A stretch of DNA of 64,000 nucleotides, taken from contig NC_133109.1 in assembly GCF_022965805.1 (NCBI RefSeq), positions 5,247,869 through 5,311,868 on the forward strand. The letters run 5' to 3'. The position numbers and the translations under genes were made by a program. Of the stretch, positions 11,575 to 22,152 are shown piece by piece; positions within the stretch are counted from its first letter, which is position 1, and each line of letters starts with the position of its first letter. This stretch comes from Primulina eburnea. Taxonomy: Eukaryota; Streptophyta; Magnoliopsida; Lamiales; Gesneriaceae. Under the pieces are notes generated by a model that saw nothing but the letters and a program-made list of their open reading frames with translations, did not search any database and had not been told where the DNA came from.

Positions 11575-12258
11575 TCAAGGAGATGGAATCTTAACATAAA
11601 TCATACTTGTTGACTTCCTGACATAGTTAATTAAGTCATTGACAGAGTCATCAGAAAGTTGGAGTGCAATATTCTTCCCTTTGTCCTTTTTCTCTAAACC
11701 CAGATTCATCTCAAAAGTTCTGAGAAAGCTCATCAAATCCTCCAAACTAATCATGTAAGTGTTTTTAGCTTCATCAATGGGACATATCTTGATGTTGAAC
11801 CATTCTGGAAGATATCTCAAGACCTTGCTGATAAGTCTTTCATTTGACATTGGATCGCTGAGACTGAAGGTTTCATTTGAAATATCACGCAACCTACAAT
11901 CATATTTAGCGATTGTCTTGTTTTCTTCCATCCTAAAGCTTTCAAATTTAGAGGTTAGCATCTTTAACTTGGTTATGCGCATACTATCAGATCATTCATA
12001 ATGATTTTGAAGAATTTCTCATGCATCTTTGGTGGATATGCAACTGGTGATCAAAATAAACATGTTGATGTCGACCGAATTGAATATTGCATCGAGTTCT
12101 TTTGAGTTAAAATTTGAAGATTGGACTTCACCAGTTTTGCATGCACTCTCTGGTTTGATGCAACTGTCACCATCTGCATCCACAGTTGTTGGTGGAGACC
12201 AACCATCTAAAACACATTGCCATTATCTTTCTTCGGTGTATTTAATGTAGATCCTCAT
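11575..12258 (-). pseudogene. Copia gag (UBN2/Retrotran_gag type), broken
   Basis: From an ATG at 12258 the minus strand reads MRIYIKYTEER, an in-frame TAA, then WQCVLDGWSPPT. This is the N-terminal gag block of copia elements (..AYIKS.D..VW..V..GW.PP). A second open segment (11982-11575) reads MRITKLKMLTSKFESFRMEENKTIAKYDCRLRDISNE, the UBN2 region. At least one nonsense codon and one frameshift break the gene. Confidence 0.8.
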
Positions 12259-12299
12259 CTTGACTTTTCAAAGAGCATAATTGGATCCATCCAAACCTG

Positions 12300-13043
12300 T
12301 GGTCGAAAAGAGTGTTGACAGATAACACGTCTGTTGTACTTTTACCTGTTTAAACAAAAATACCCTAGAATCCCTCACTTAGTAAATGTCAAGTGTCGCT
12401 GTAATATCAATTGAAAGAATTGTTTACATAAAAGTACAAAAATACTAAGATTGTGTGTATCAGATTTAGGTGTCGTGTGAGGTGTTGTAACATCTATTCA
12501 CAACACGTAACAGAATATATTAATTAAACACACATTTAAACTTCAATAAATAAAATAAGACATAATAAATCATGCACAAGTATTCGGTGTCTCAGGGCAA
12601 AACGATTCACTAAAAAACTTATAGGTTTTAAAGAATAAATACTAGTGAACAAATAAAAGTTAACTTCTTTAACAAGTGAGGGAGAAAAGTGCATCCAAAC
12701 ATATATATAAAACCTTATAACCAAAACTACGGATGCAACATGTCTTGACTTGAGCTCTTTTTGAATTCACTGACGTAATTTCTTGCTCTTTCTGCGACGT
12801 TTCAATGCTCTCCTTCAGCTCAAAAAGCCACACACACGCGACAACAATGATCTATCATTTAGAGACTTCTTATGCCCTAGAGTTTATTCCTTATGTATAA
12901 TCCTACACAAATATGAAAACATGAATTTCAATAGGAAATAAACTCTTTTGAAAAATAGTATAATATATGGAAATAAATATCAATATTCTAGAAAATCTTA
13001 TTAACCTAGAAAGATAAAACTCCATTTGTTAATATAACAATAT
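12300..13043 (-). repeat. 5' LTR of the copia element, first part (left edge approximate)
   Basis: From about 12603 onward this aligns with bases 1 onward. The part 12300-12602 has no partner because the window starts too late, so the inner LTR edge is uncertain. A degenerate primer-binding-like stretch (AGAGCATAATTGGATCCA) lies at 12272-12289. The LTR is interrupted at 13043 and resumes at 16223-16236 and 17533-17572. Confidence 0.65.
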
Positions 13044-14815
13044 TGTGATGTCTCGAAAATTAGAAGTCCACATGAACCTCGTGAGTGCAAGTTTTTAAAT
13101 TTCTTATGTATTTTATTAAATGATTTTAATGTATGCTTTCATTTAATTTATGAAATTTATTATTTTAATTATTTATGTTTATTTAATGTATGTTAACATG
13201 TTTCTTGAGTTTTATGTTTCAGACGATTATTCGAGGCGAGATCGAGGAAAGGAGACCGGGACGATTTTTAGTAAATTTTAATGTGGTATTTTATTTTAAG
13301 TTAGGTATGAGACATTTTAAATGATTTATGAAGTGTTAATATTTTTAAAAACCTAATTTAAATATTAAGTTATTTTAGGAGTTTAAATTTTAAAAGTTTA
13401 TCAAATGTGGATTTTAGTGATTCTAATTGTGACATTTTATTTTAAGTTGAGATAGGGACAATTTAAATGATTTGTTTAGGTTTAGTAATTTTAAACCTAA
13501 ATCATTTAATTAGTAATTTTAAAAGTTTAAGATTTTTAAAATTAGTATTTTTGTGTGTGTTATTTTAATTGAAAACTTTATTTTAAATTAAAGTGGGTTA
13601 GCATTTTTATTAGTATTTTATTTATTAGTTAGCACAAATTATATCTAATTAGACACACCCACACGTTTCTCCTACTTCTTTTGACTAATAGACACACACA
13701 CCTTCAATTATGCATATTACATACACACACGTATATCACATACACAAAAACAATAAACACAATTCTATTATTTTATTTGACTAAAGGAGAAGAGAATTTT
13801 GTGTTAAACTCTTTTGTCAATAATCTCCATATCACTCACACATATATTCAATTATATATATATTCATACACGTACACACACACACCTTTATTGTTAAAAC
13901 CAAAAAAACACATGTTATTACTTCTTTTGACTAAAGGGAAGAGAAGTGTTTGTTAAACTCTTCTCCATCAACCTCCATATTATTCCTCCTCTCTCCTCTT
14001 TCCTTTCAACAAGCATCGTTCCTTTCCTTTACAAATTTCCTGCAAGTTTTAGTAAGTTTTCTTTGAAGAAAATTGAGCCACGTTCGTCCCGGATCGTCTT
14101 CCGCATCATTTCCACTTCGGTATCGTCGTTACGATATTTTAAATATCAAAAGGCACGTATAATCTGTTCTTGCTGCATCGATCATGTCATATTATGTATT
14201 AAGTTGTTTTTAAGCATAAAAATGTATGTATGATGTAGAAGTTTGAGCAGAAAAATCTACCGAATGTATTTGGAAGTATTTTTGGAGTTGAAATTTCATG
14301 TTATGATGGTCTTTCGAAAACTGCGATTTTTATGTACATATTTTGAGAAAACTTTCAACTACAAAAACGTAGATCTTTTCGATACGTTCGATTTGATATA
14401 AAATTCGAGTTATTTGGATTAAAAATGAGTGAGTTATGATGTTTTTCGTATGACTGCTCAAATCGTGTTTCAAGAAAGTTATGAATTTTAATGTGTTCTT
14501 AAAGTTTTTATGTTGCAGGCTTTGTTGGGGATCGATGGGTGATCGTTGCTGCATATAAGAAAGTTAGTAATGATGTTTAGAGTATTTTTGAGGTTTCGAT
14601 TCATGTCGTTAAGAGCTTGAATTATTAAGATGTCGTAAGAAATAAACTTTAATATAAATGACAATATTTTGGGTCGTATGAATTGTAGGGTGATTATAAA
14701 AGTTTAGTTCATTGTTATGGTATCCTAGAATGGTCTCATAGTGATGAATCTTGATGCCTTATGTGTTAATTGGGAGAATAGACATGTCGCAAAATTTTCA
14801 TAAAATAATTCGTCG

Positions 14816-14945
14816 AACAGAGCGGACACGGACCCGGACACGGAGGTAGGCACGGTGTCCGTGCCTTCTTATTTCATCACAACAATTTTTAAGCGCACGG
14901 ACACGGACCATGATACGGACCTAGAGACGGGGTCCGTGTACCTTC
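14816..14945. repeat. ACACGGACC / GGTCCGTGT inverted-repeat block
   Basis: Several copies of GGACACGGACC are followed by TGTCCGTG or GGTCCGTGT, able to pair as hairpins. The same motif forms the array in the LTRs of the gypsy element at 29340-29610 and 35487-35750, although the rest of those LTRs looks unrelated. Confidence 0.8.
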
Positions 14946-15297
14946 AGATTTTAGGTATATTCTTTTATTATTTAAGGTTTGATTTGAGGTTTTATACCAT
15001 GGTTTAGTATGATGTTTTACAGGGTTATGTCATGGGAAATTATAGAATATTCTAAGAATTTATTTAGCTTGGGATTAAGCATGAAATTTACGTTTAAGTT
15101 GTACAAGTTAAGTTTATGTATTCATAATAGTATGTTGCAGCAACGACCCGATTGACATCCAACGAATCCCTCAATGCAAAGTAAGTATGTATGACGTGCA
15201 AAGAAAATATTTGAAGTTTTTGAGGTATTCTAAATGTCTTGTGACCAAAAGTGAATGGGTTTGGAAGTCGGTGAACGTGGCTGAGGACCTCTCCACC

Positions 15298-15450
15298 CCG
15301 TTAAATTATGAACGGGTTTGACGTTAGGATTGGAAAGCGTTAAATTATGAACGGGGACCAATCCGCCCGTTAAATTATGAACGGGTTAGATCGTGGTTGT
15401 GAAGCGTTAAATTATGAACGTGGATCAACTGGCCTGTTAAATTATGAACA
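15298..15450. repeat. Tandem repeat with CGTTAAATTATGAACG core
   Basis: Five copies of (C)GTTAAATTATGAACG are spaced about 30-37 bp apart with variable G/C-rich spacers. The core has palindromic ends (CGTT...AACG). It lies inside the 3.2-kb solo LTR. Confidence 0.8.
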
Positions 15451-16236
15451 GGGATCTCATGTATGTGGCAGTGGATACGTCCCTGTCAGCCCAGTACTGT
15501 GGTTTGTCTGATCAGATATTTATTATGTTAAGGGTCACTTGCTTTGAAACATCCTCTACGCAAAATGATGAAGTTAAGTATGTTGAAGTATGAAAGCATG
15601 TTTAAAGAAAAGTTTATGCGATGGCACGTCATATTATGTATGCATGTATATTCAAAGTTTATGCAAAGCTCAAGTTTATGAAAGTTCAAGTTATTATGCA
15701 AGTTCAAGTTTCAAAGTATGTATGTTCAAGTTCAAAGAAGTTTATGAGAGTTCAAAGTTATTATGGAAGTTTAAGTTTATTAAGAGTTCAAGTTTATTAC
15801 GCAAAGTTTAAGTTTCAAGTATATATGTTATATTTTGAAGTTGTATGTGGTTTTATTATGTAATACTCGTTATTCCCAGTTTATACGTGTTGAGTATTTA
15901 GACTCACTAGACTTGATCGATGCAGGTGAGTATGTTGATGAGGAGACAGGAGGTGGCGACCAAGGGGCAGGCTTGGACTGAGCGGAAGGCTAAACCCGAG
16001 GACCACTATGTTTATGTTTTATGAAAACTTTAAAATATTATGTTTTTATGTTGGTTGTGAGATGATTTGGAATAAGTACTTTGTTGGAAAATTTGAGTAT
16101 GGGATGTTGATTTTAAATATTATTAAGTTAAATGACAAGTGACGACCGTATGAAATTTTATGTTTAAGAAAGTTTTTAATTTTTCCACAAATTTTGAATG
16201 GTAAAAAGTACGGTACGTTACAAATATTATCAACAT

Positions 16237-17532
16237 CACTACAACAAAAACGGCTTTCCGCAGCGCGCATATAAGCTTTCCGCAGCGCGCATTGCACGCT
16301 GCAAAGTTCCAAGCCGTTAAAAGTTCAAGATTATCCGCGGCGTGCATTGCACGCTGTTCATACTATTATCAACGGCGTGCATATGTACGCTGTTAATACA
16401 ACTTTCCGCAACGTGCCTGCGTACGCCGTTAATAGTCATAAAAAAAACAAAATACTAGCGACGGTTTTGGATAAAACCGTCGCATATCAGCGACGGTCCC
16501 TAAATTAAACACCGTCGCTACGATAGCGACGGTCTTAAAATAATGTGACGGTTTAAAATTTCGCGACAGTTCCAAAAGCCGTCGCTAAATTTTGCGTAAA
16601 TATAAAAAAAATTACTTTTATAATTTAATAAATTTTAATAAAAAATTAAATTAAAAAATTAACCAAAAATTGAAACAAAAACAGGTATCTAAATCGAAAT
16701 TAAAATTATATAACAAGAGAAAAATTTTAAGTGTTGTTAAGTGATGTGGAAGATAATGGAACGGAGATCGGATTTAAATAGATAATTTGCGCTTTGTTGC
16801 GACGGTTTGTAAGTAAATCGTCGCCGATGTCTGTCTATGAGCAACGGTTATCTATTAACCGTCGCCGATGTACATCGGCGACGGGTTTTGTTAGTCGTCG
16901 CTAAATGTGGCCTTAAATCGACTTTCGAACTCATTTTCCGCAGCCGTCGCGATGTAAATCGGCGACAGTTTTAAATAACCGTCGCTAAATGTGGCCTTAA
17001 ATCGAAATTCGAACTCATTTTCGGCGGCGTGCTAATAATATGCATGCCGTGAATAATACTATTAACGACGTACGATTAATGTACACCGTTAATGTCTGAA
17101 TACGATTTATTTTAAAAAAAATGATTTATTTTTAACAGCACACATAAACTTGCACGTCGTTAATAATATTATTAACGACGTGCGTTTATTGTGCGCTGTC
17201 GTTTATTTAATTTATTACAGTGCACAAAAAGGCATGTTGCAAATATCACTATCCGCAGTGTGCGTTTAATGCACGCCGTCCATAGTAATATCCGCAGCCT
17301 GCTTTTAATGCACGCTGTTAATAGTATCAAGTTACTATCCGCAGCGGGCTTTATATGCATGCCGCCGATAGTACTATCTGCAGCGTTCTTTTAATGCGCG
17401 TCGTTAATAGTATCAAGTGCAACACTATTAACGGCGCACAGGTGGGTGCACGCCGTGAAAAGTAGTATTCGCATCGTGCTTTTAATGCACGCTGTTGATG
17501 ACATGCTGCGGAAAGTCGTTTTTCTTGTAGTG
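16237..17532. mobile_element. Non-autonomous CACTA (EnSpm) transposon
   Basis: The terminal inverted repeats begin CACTACAA(C/G)AAAAACG and agree at about 26 of 28 positions through TTTCCGCAGC. CACTACAAGAAAAA is the standard plant CACTA terminus. The 3-bp duplication ACA lies at 17533-17535 and at 16233-16235, with one extra T before the left terminus. The 1.3-kb interior has no transposase. It is packed with subterminal repeats of two kinds, GCGACGGT/ACCGTCGC and CCGCAG.GTGC...GCACGC.GTTAATAG, both inverted and able to fold. Confidence 0.85.
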
Positions 17533-17575
17533 ACAAGAAAAAATAATTAAAGAATAAAATATTCTTTTAACAGTA

Positions 17576-17917
17576 TGATACCCCAGGGATGAACCCATCA
17601 AGATCCGGCCCAAACTCCCGGCCCATCTCTGAGGCCCACAGGTGACTGGCCCATGACAAGCCTAGGTATTCTCCTATAAATACCAGGTTTGAGCGTATGA
17701 TAATGGATTGAATATATCGTTTCCAGCAGCACCCTTAGCTGCACCCCTCATATATCCTCAGTCACTGACTTGAGCGTTGGAGGGGCTACGCCAGGACACC
17801 CTCCTGGCCCCCTCCTAACGATCTTATTTGTGATTTCAGGCTCAGGGTAATTTCAACACCTGCGTCTGTACTAGTGACACTTGCTGGGAGCGGACCCTAA
17901 ATTTCCCGTGAGTATCA
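17576..17917 (+). repeat. 5' LTR of the gag-only element
   Basis: 342 bp with TG...CA ends. A TATA-like box CTCCTATAAATACC lies near 17672, suggesting transcription start about 30 bp further on. It is nearly identical to 21811-22152. Confidence 0.9.
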
Positions 17918-17957
17918 CTTGGCGCCGTCTGTGGGAAGTTTGAGTTGAGACGTAGAG

Positions 17958-19391
17958 ATGGTAGGCAGGAGAGGAAGCAGAAGAGTTAACTCAGCGTCAT
18001 CGCGGCCTCAGAGGGGACCCAAACCGTCTCATGTTGAGGCGAGGCAGGAACAACCCCATCAGGAGGCGAGAACAGAACAACCTCGTCAAGAGAACAGGGT
18101 CGAGCAACCCCGTCCTAATGAAAATGTGGGGAACTTGACCCTAGAACAGTTGGCTCAATTTATCACCCGGACAGTGGATGAGGCCATGAAAAGGAATCAA
18201 GAGTCTATGTTTGCAGAAGATCAGGCCGCTCGCCAGGAGCGAGAGGAGAATGTGGAGGAAAGTCAGAGTAGGGTGGAGGAGACGCGACCCCGCCCAAGTG
18301 AGGAGAATCCGGAGATGGAAGAGATGTGGAGGGAGATACGGACGCTGAGGCAGCAATTGGGAAACAGAGCTGTAGCCCCCAAGAAGGGAAGTCCTTTTTC
18401 CCTCGCCATTTTGGAAGAGGGGCTTCCTCCAAATTTCCGACAGTCAAACGTTGAAGAATATGATGGACATACGGACCCCGAAGAACACTTGGGGAGGTTT
18501 GAGAACACAGCTCTGTTGCATCAGTATTCAGATGGAGTCAAGTGCAGGGTGTTTCTGGGCACTTTGGTGAGGTCAGCCCAGCAATGGTTTAATTCCTTGC
18601 CGCCCAACTCCATACACTCTTTCGAGGATTTATCAGCTGCCTTCTTGCACCGATTTGCTAGCAGCAAGAGGCACCAGAAAAATTATTTGAGCCTGTTCGG
18701 GATGAAACAGCAAGAGAATGAGACTTTGCGAGAATTTGTCCAGCTTTTCAACAGTGCAGCGTTGGAAATACCAACGGCTACCCCTGACATCATGATAAGT
18801 GCCTTCACACAAGGACTGAGGGGAGGGGAGTTTTTCAAGTCGCTGGTCAAGAAGCCTCCGTCGAGCTATGATGATCTGTTGGCTCGAGCTGAGAAATATA
18901 TAAATCTTGAAGATGCCCAGCGGCATAAGAGAATGGAGCAGCGACCTGGGAGGAGTGGAGTTGAGGGAGCGGAGGGAGGAGGAAAGAAGAGGGGCGCAGG
19001 GGAAAGAGAGGAGATTAAAGCTAGGGACAGAAGACAATTCTCATCACATGTTCCTCTGGATAGGAGTCGTGATGAGGTGACGGAGGTGAGGGAGCCCGAG
19101 GAGAGGGGGGAGAAGTCGCGGAGGGCTAAGAGCAGTGCTAGATTGCCCTCGCGGGATAGACGAGAAGGATCCTCATCCAGGAGTCGACAGAGGTCTCGCT
19201 CGTCCCCTAGACGTGGTCAAGGCCCTCCATGGATAAATCAGAGGGTCGGGGAACAGAGAGGGGAAGGTCGAGGTCAAGATGTTCCTCAGGGACCCGTCGA
19301 ACCGAGGGGGGGAATGAATGAGGATAACCACCCTACGAGAGGAATGATTCATATGATCTCGGGGGGTGCTACTGATGGAAACTCTGGGTAA
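17958..19391 (+). CDS. Retrotransposon Gag protein (Ty3 type)
   Basis: Structural Gag of 477 residues, expected to assemble the virus-like particle in the cytoplasm. The first ATG after the primer binding site starts it, 40 bp downstream. The N-terminal 150 residues are charged and Gln/Glu/Arg-rich with likely coiled-coil character (EEMWREIRTLRQQLG). Residues about 165-300 form the Retrotrans_gag domain (KCRVFLGTLVRSAQQWFNSLP, FLHRFASSKRHQKN, LREFVQLFNSAALEI, ISAFTQGL). The C-terminal 150 residues are Arg/Ser/Gly-rich (RSRQRSRSSPRRG), probably RNA binding. I see no CCHC zinc knuckle. The frame is fully open and the stop is followed by non-coding repeats instead of pol, so trans-complementation by a full Tat-like element is inferred. 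Confidence 0.9.
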   Translation: MVGRRGSRRVNSASSRPQRGPKPSHVEARQEQPHQEARTEQPRQENRVEQPRPNENVGNLTLEQLAQFITRTVDEAMKRNQESMFAEDQAARQEREENVEESQSRVEETRPRPSEENPEMEEMWREIRTLRQQLGNRAVAPKKGSPFSLAILEEGLPPNFRQSNVEEYDGHTDPEEHLGRFENTALLHQYSDGVKCRVFLGTLVRSAQQWFNSLPPNSIHSFEDLSAAFLHRFASSKRHQKNYLSLFGMKQQENETLREFVQLFNSAALEIPTATPDIMISAFTQGLRGGEFFKSLVKKPPSSYDDLLARAEKYINLEDAQRHKRMEQRPGRSGVEGAEGGGKKRGAGEREEIKARDRRQFSSHVPLDRSRDEVTEVREPEERGEKSRRAKSSARLPSRDRREGSSSRSRQRSRSSPRRGQGPPWINQRVGEQRGEGRGQDVPQGPVEPRGGMNEDNHPTRGMIHMISGGATDGNSG

Positions 19392-19550
19392 AGCTCTAAA
19401 AGAGGCCTGAGAATGCTTACAACCGTAGAGAATATTAATCTTGACTTTATTTTTTATGTATTTCGTTCTTGAATTTGTCTTACGTTATCAGTTGATATTT
19501 AATAAAGCCAAGTTCTTATATTAAGTTCATGGACGTTGTTGTATTGTGAT

Positions 19551-20765
19551 GATGAAATGAATTTTATTTTCCTACTTAGGCTGTGCCTAGTAGAGGAGCA
19601 AAGTAGAGGGTGGAGGTGTTGATTTTATTTTCCTACTGAGGCTGTGCCTAGTTAGTGGAGCAAAGTTGGGGCTTGGAGAAATTTTATTTTCCTATTAAGG
19701 CATCGCCTAGTAGAGGAGCAGCGTGTAGAAGAAAAATTTAATTTTCCTACTAAGGCATCGCCTGGTAGAGGAGAAGAGTAAAGGAGAAAAATTTTATTTT
19801 CCTGCTAAGGCGTCGCCTGGCAGAGGAGTTAGAGGATGACAAGGTGGACTCTTTATTTTCCTGCTAAGGTGTCACCTAGCAGAGGAGTTAGAGGGTGGGG
19901 GCGGTTGAATTTTCATTTTCCTGCTAAGGTCTCACCTAGCAGAGGAGTTAGAGGATGGGGGCGGTTGAATTTTTATTTTCCTGCTAAGGCCCGGCTTAGC
20001 AGAGGAGTTATGAGATGATGAGGCGATAGTTTGATTTTTCCTGCTAAGGCCTGGCTTAGCAGAGGAGTTAGAGGATGGAGGTGTTGATTTTATTTTCCTA
20101 CTAAGGCATTGCCTGGTAGAGGAGCAGAGGGCAGGAGAGAAATGTTATTTTCCTACTAAGGCATCGCCTGGTAGAGGAGAAGAGTAAAGGAGAAAAATTC
20201 TATTTTCCTGCTAAGGCCCGGCTTAGCAGAGGAGTTAGAGGGTGGATGTGTTGATTTTATTTTCCTGCTAAGGCATCGCCTAGCAGAGGAGTTAGAGGGT
20301 GGGCGTGTTGAATTTTATTTTTTCCTGCTAAGGCCTGGCTTAGCAGAGGAGTTAGAGGGTGGAGGTGTTGATTTTATTTTCCTGCTAAGGCATCGCCTAG
20401 CAGAGGAGTTAGAGGGTGGACGTGTTGAATTTTATTTTTTCCTGCTAAGGCCTGGCTTAGCAGAGGAGTTAGAGGGTGGAGGTGTTGATTTTATTTTCCT
20501 GCTAAGGCATCGCCTAGCAGAGGAGTTAGAGGGTGGGCGCGTTGAATTTTATTTTCCTGTTAAGGCCCGGCTTACCAGAGGAGTTAGAGGGTGGAGGTGT
20601 TGATTTTTATTTTCCTGCTAAGGTATCATCTAGCAGAGGAGTTAGGGGGAGGAGGCGTTGAATTTTATTTTCCTGCTAAGACCCGGCTTAGCAGAGGAGT
20701 TAGAGGGTGTAGGTAGTAAATTTTTATTTTCCTGCTAAAGCATCGCCTAACAGAGGAGCAGAGTT
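19551..20765 (+). repeat. Tandem array of about 21 hairpin units
   Basis: The unit is about 57 bp: TTTTATTTTCCTGCTAAGGC, 2-6 bp, then GCC(T)TAGCAGAGGAGTTAGAGGGTGG and a short spacer. Each unit core is an inverted repeat (CTGCTAAG / CTTAGCAG or CTGCTA / TAGCAG). In several units the arms read CTAC...GTAG, so both sides changed together. The array begins after the gag stop and ends before the GATCGACCTG repeats. Confidence 0.9.
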
Positions 20766-20825
20766 GGGGTGCAAGAGAAATTTATTTGGTTAGTCGATAA
20801 CGAAAGATGTTGGGGAGCAGAGTTT

Positions 20826-20880
20826 ACGGGGATCGACCTGCCCAGTCAGGTCGCGGGGATCGACCTGCCCGGTCAGGTCA
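20826..20880 (+). repeat. Duplicated GACCTG...CAGGTC hairpin
   Basis: A 27-bp unit GGGGATCGACCTGCCC.GTCAGGTC occurs twice in tandem. Each has a 6-bp perfect inverted repeat GACCTG/CAGGTC around a CCC.GT loop. It sits between the large hairpin array and the GC-rich minisatellite. Confidence 0.85.
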
Positions 20881-20989
20881 TGGGGGTGTGGGGGCAACGC
20901 CCCCGTAAAATTTTTTCAGAAATCACACAACCATTCGCAAGGGAATGTATCAAAATTCCCAACGTACTGGACGTGAGTGCTGTGGGGCT

Positions 20990-21665
20990 CGGGCGAGCGT
21001 GGCACAGGGCTGGGCGAGGTGATGGGCGAGCCTGGCTAGGGCGAGGCGATGGGGCTGGGGCGAGGTGATGGGCGAGCCTGGCTAGGGCGAGGTGATGGGC
21101 GAGCATGGCAAGGCGATAGGGCTGGGGCGAGGTGATGGGCGAGCCTGGCGAGGTGGTGGGCGAGCCGGGCGAGGGCGAGGTGATGGGCGAGCCTGGCGAG
21201 GCGATGGGGCTGGGGCGAGGTGATAGGCGAGCCTGGCTAGGGCGAGGTGATGGGCGAGCCTGGCGAGGTGGTGGGCGAGCCTGGCTAGGGCGAGGAGATG
21301 GGCGAGCCTGGCTAGGGCGAGGCGGTGGGGCGGGGGCGAGCGTGCAAGCTAGGGCGAGGAGATGGGCGAGCGTAGCTAGGGCAAGGCGATGGGGCTGGGG
21401 CGAGGTGATGGGGCTAGAGCGGAAGGAGGGCGAGCGTGCGCTGGGCAGGGTGAGCAGAGCAGGCGAGGTGTGCTTGGGCGAGCGGAAGGCGGGCGAGCGT
21501 ATGCGATGATGGGCGAGCGTGACTACAAGCGGCGAGGGGCAAGCGTGTGTGCGTGCAGGGGCGAGCGGCTCGGCAGGCGAGCGTGCTGCTGGACGAGTGT
21601 GCGCGCTGGGCGAGCACGTAGCGGCGAGGGGCGAGCGTGCGCACGTGCAGGGATGCGATGATGAG
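20990..21665 (+). repeat. GC-rich minisatellite GGGCGAG.CTGGCTAGGGCGAGGTGATG
   Basis: Variable units of GGGCGAGCCTGG, CTAGGGCGAGG and TGATGGGCGAGC are repeated across about 680 bp and decay toward GCGAGCGTGCG at the right end. It opens several frames on both strands that look like long proteins, but these are low-complexity by-products. It is far more G+C-rich than the rest of the window. Confidence 0.85.
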
Positions 21666-21810
21666 CGTGCGCGAGCGCGTGTTTCCAAATTTTTGGGAAC
21701 TAACGAGCGGCTGGAAGATAATGCACAACTCGCACCCGGTACCCCGAGGACAGCACCACTAATCGAACTTCGAACCTGCGATTCAGTTCGACTCGGGAGG
21801 GGGAGACTGG

Positions 21811-22152
21811 TGATACCCCAGGGATGAACCCATCAAGATCCGGCCCAAACTCCCGGCCCATCTCTGAGGCCCACAGGTGACTGGCCCATGACAAGCCTAG
21901 GTATTCTCCTATAAATACCAGGTTTGAGCGTATGATAATGGATTGAATATATCGTTTCCAGCAGCACCCTTAGCTGCACCCCTCATATATCCTCAGTCAC
22001 TGACTTGAGCGTCGGAGGGGCTACGCCAGGACACCCTCCTGGCCCCCTCCTAACGATCTTATTTGTGATTTTAGGCTCAGGGTAATTTCAACACCTGCGT
22101 CTGTACTAGTGACACTTGCTGGGAGCGGACCCTAAATTTCCCGTGAGTATCA
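21811..22152 (+). repeat. 3' LTR of the gag-only element
   Basis: 342 bp with TG...CA ends, preceded by the purine-rich GGGAGGGGGAGACTGG and followed by the CAGTA duplication. The TATA-like box lies near 21907. Confidence 0.9.

Larger units (their letters stand above)
13044..16222 (+). mobile_element. 3.2-kb solo LTR (Ty3/gypsy type)
   Basis: The insert starts TGTGATGTCTCGAAAATTAG and ends GGTACGTTACA, with perfect TSDs AATAT (13039-13043 and 16223-16227), and sits inside the copia LTR. The 3179-bp length fits the very long LTRs of Tekay/Del-type Ty3 elements. There is no protein-coding content. Orientation is not certain. It carries a CA-rich tract (13640-13910), an ACGGACC inverted-repeat block (14816-14945), five CGTTAAATTATGAACG units (15298-15450) and an AGTTCAAGTTTA-rich tract (15640-15830). 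Confidence 0.85.
17576..22152 (+). mobile_element. Gag-only LTR retrotransposon with internal hairpin arrays
   Basis: This 4577-bp element has 342-bp LTRs at both ends (TGATACCCCAGG...GTATCA) and perfect TSDs CAGTA (17571-17575, 22153-22157). A primer binding site TTGGCGCCGTCTGTGGG starts at 17919, two bases after the left LTR, of the type seen in Tat/Retand-like Ty3 elements. Only gag is encoded. No protease, RT or integrase is visible, so it must be mobilised by a partner element. I saw only two differences between the LTRs (gcgttgg/gcgtcgg, tttcagg/ttttagg), so it is young. Downstream of gag lie two long repeat arrays, then a purine-rich tract (21793-21806) next to the right LTR. Confidence 0.9.

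Noticed and set aside
18141..19037. Four minus-strand ORFs opposite the gag gene
   Set aside because: They are shadow frames of the plus-strand gag, which has clear Retrotrans_gag blocks and a proper start.
20873..21688. A 271-codon minus-strand frame, and several plus-strand frames, rich in Ser/Pro/Arg
   Set aside because: They are by-products of the GGGCGAG minisatellite, which keeps all six frames open. No domain, start context or splice structure.
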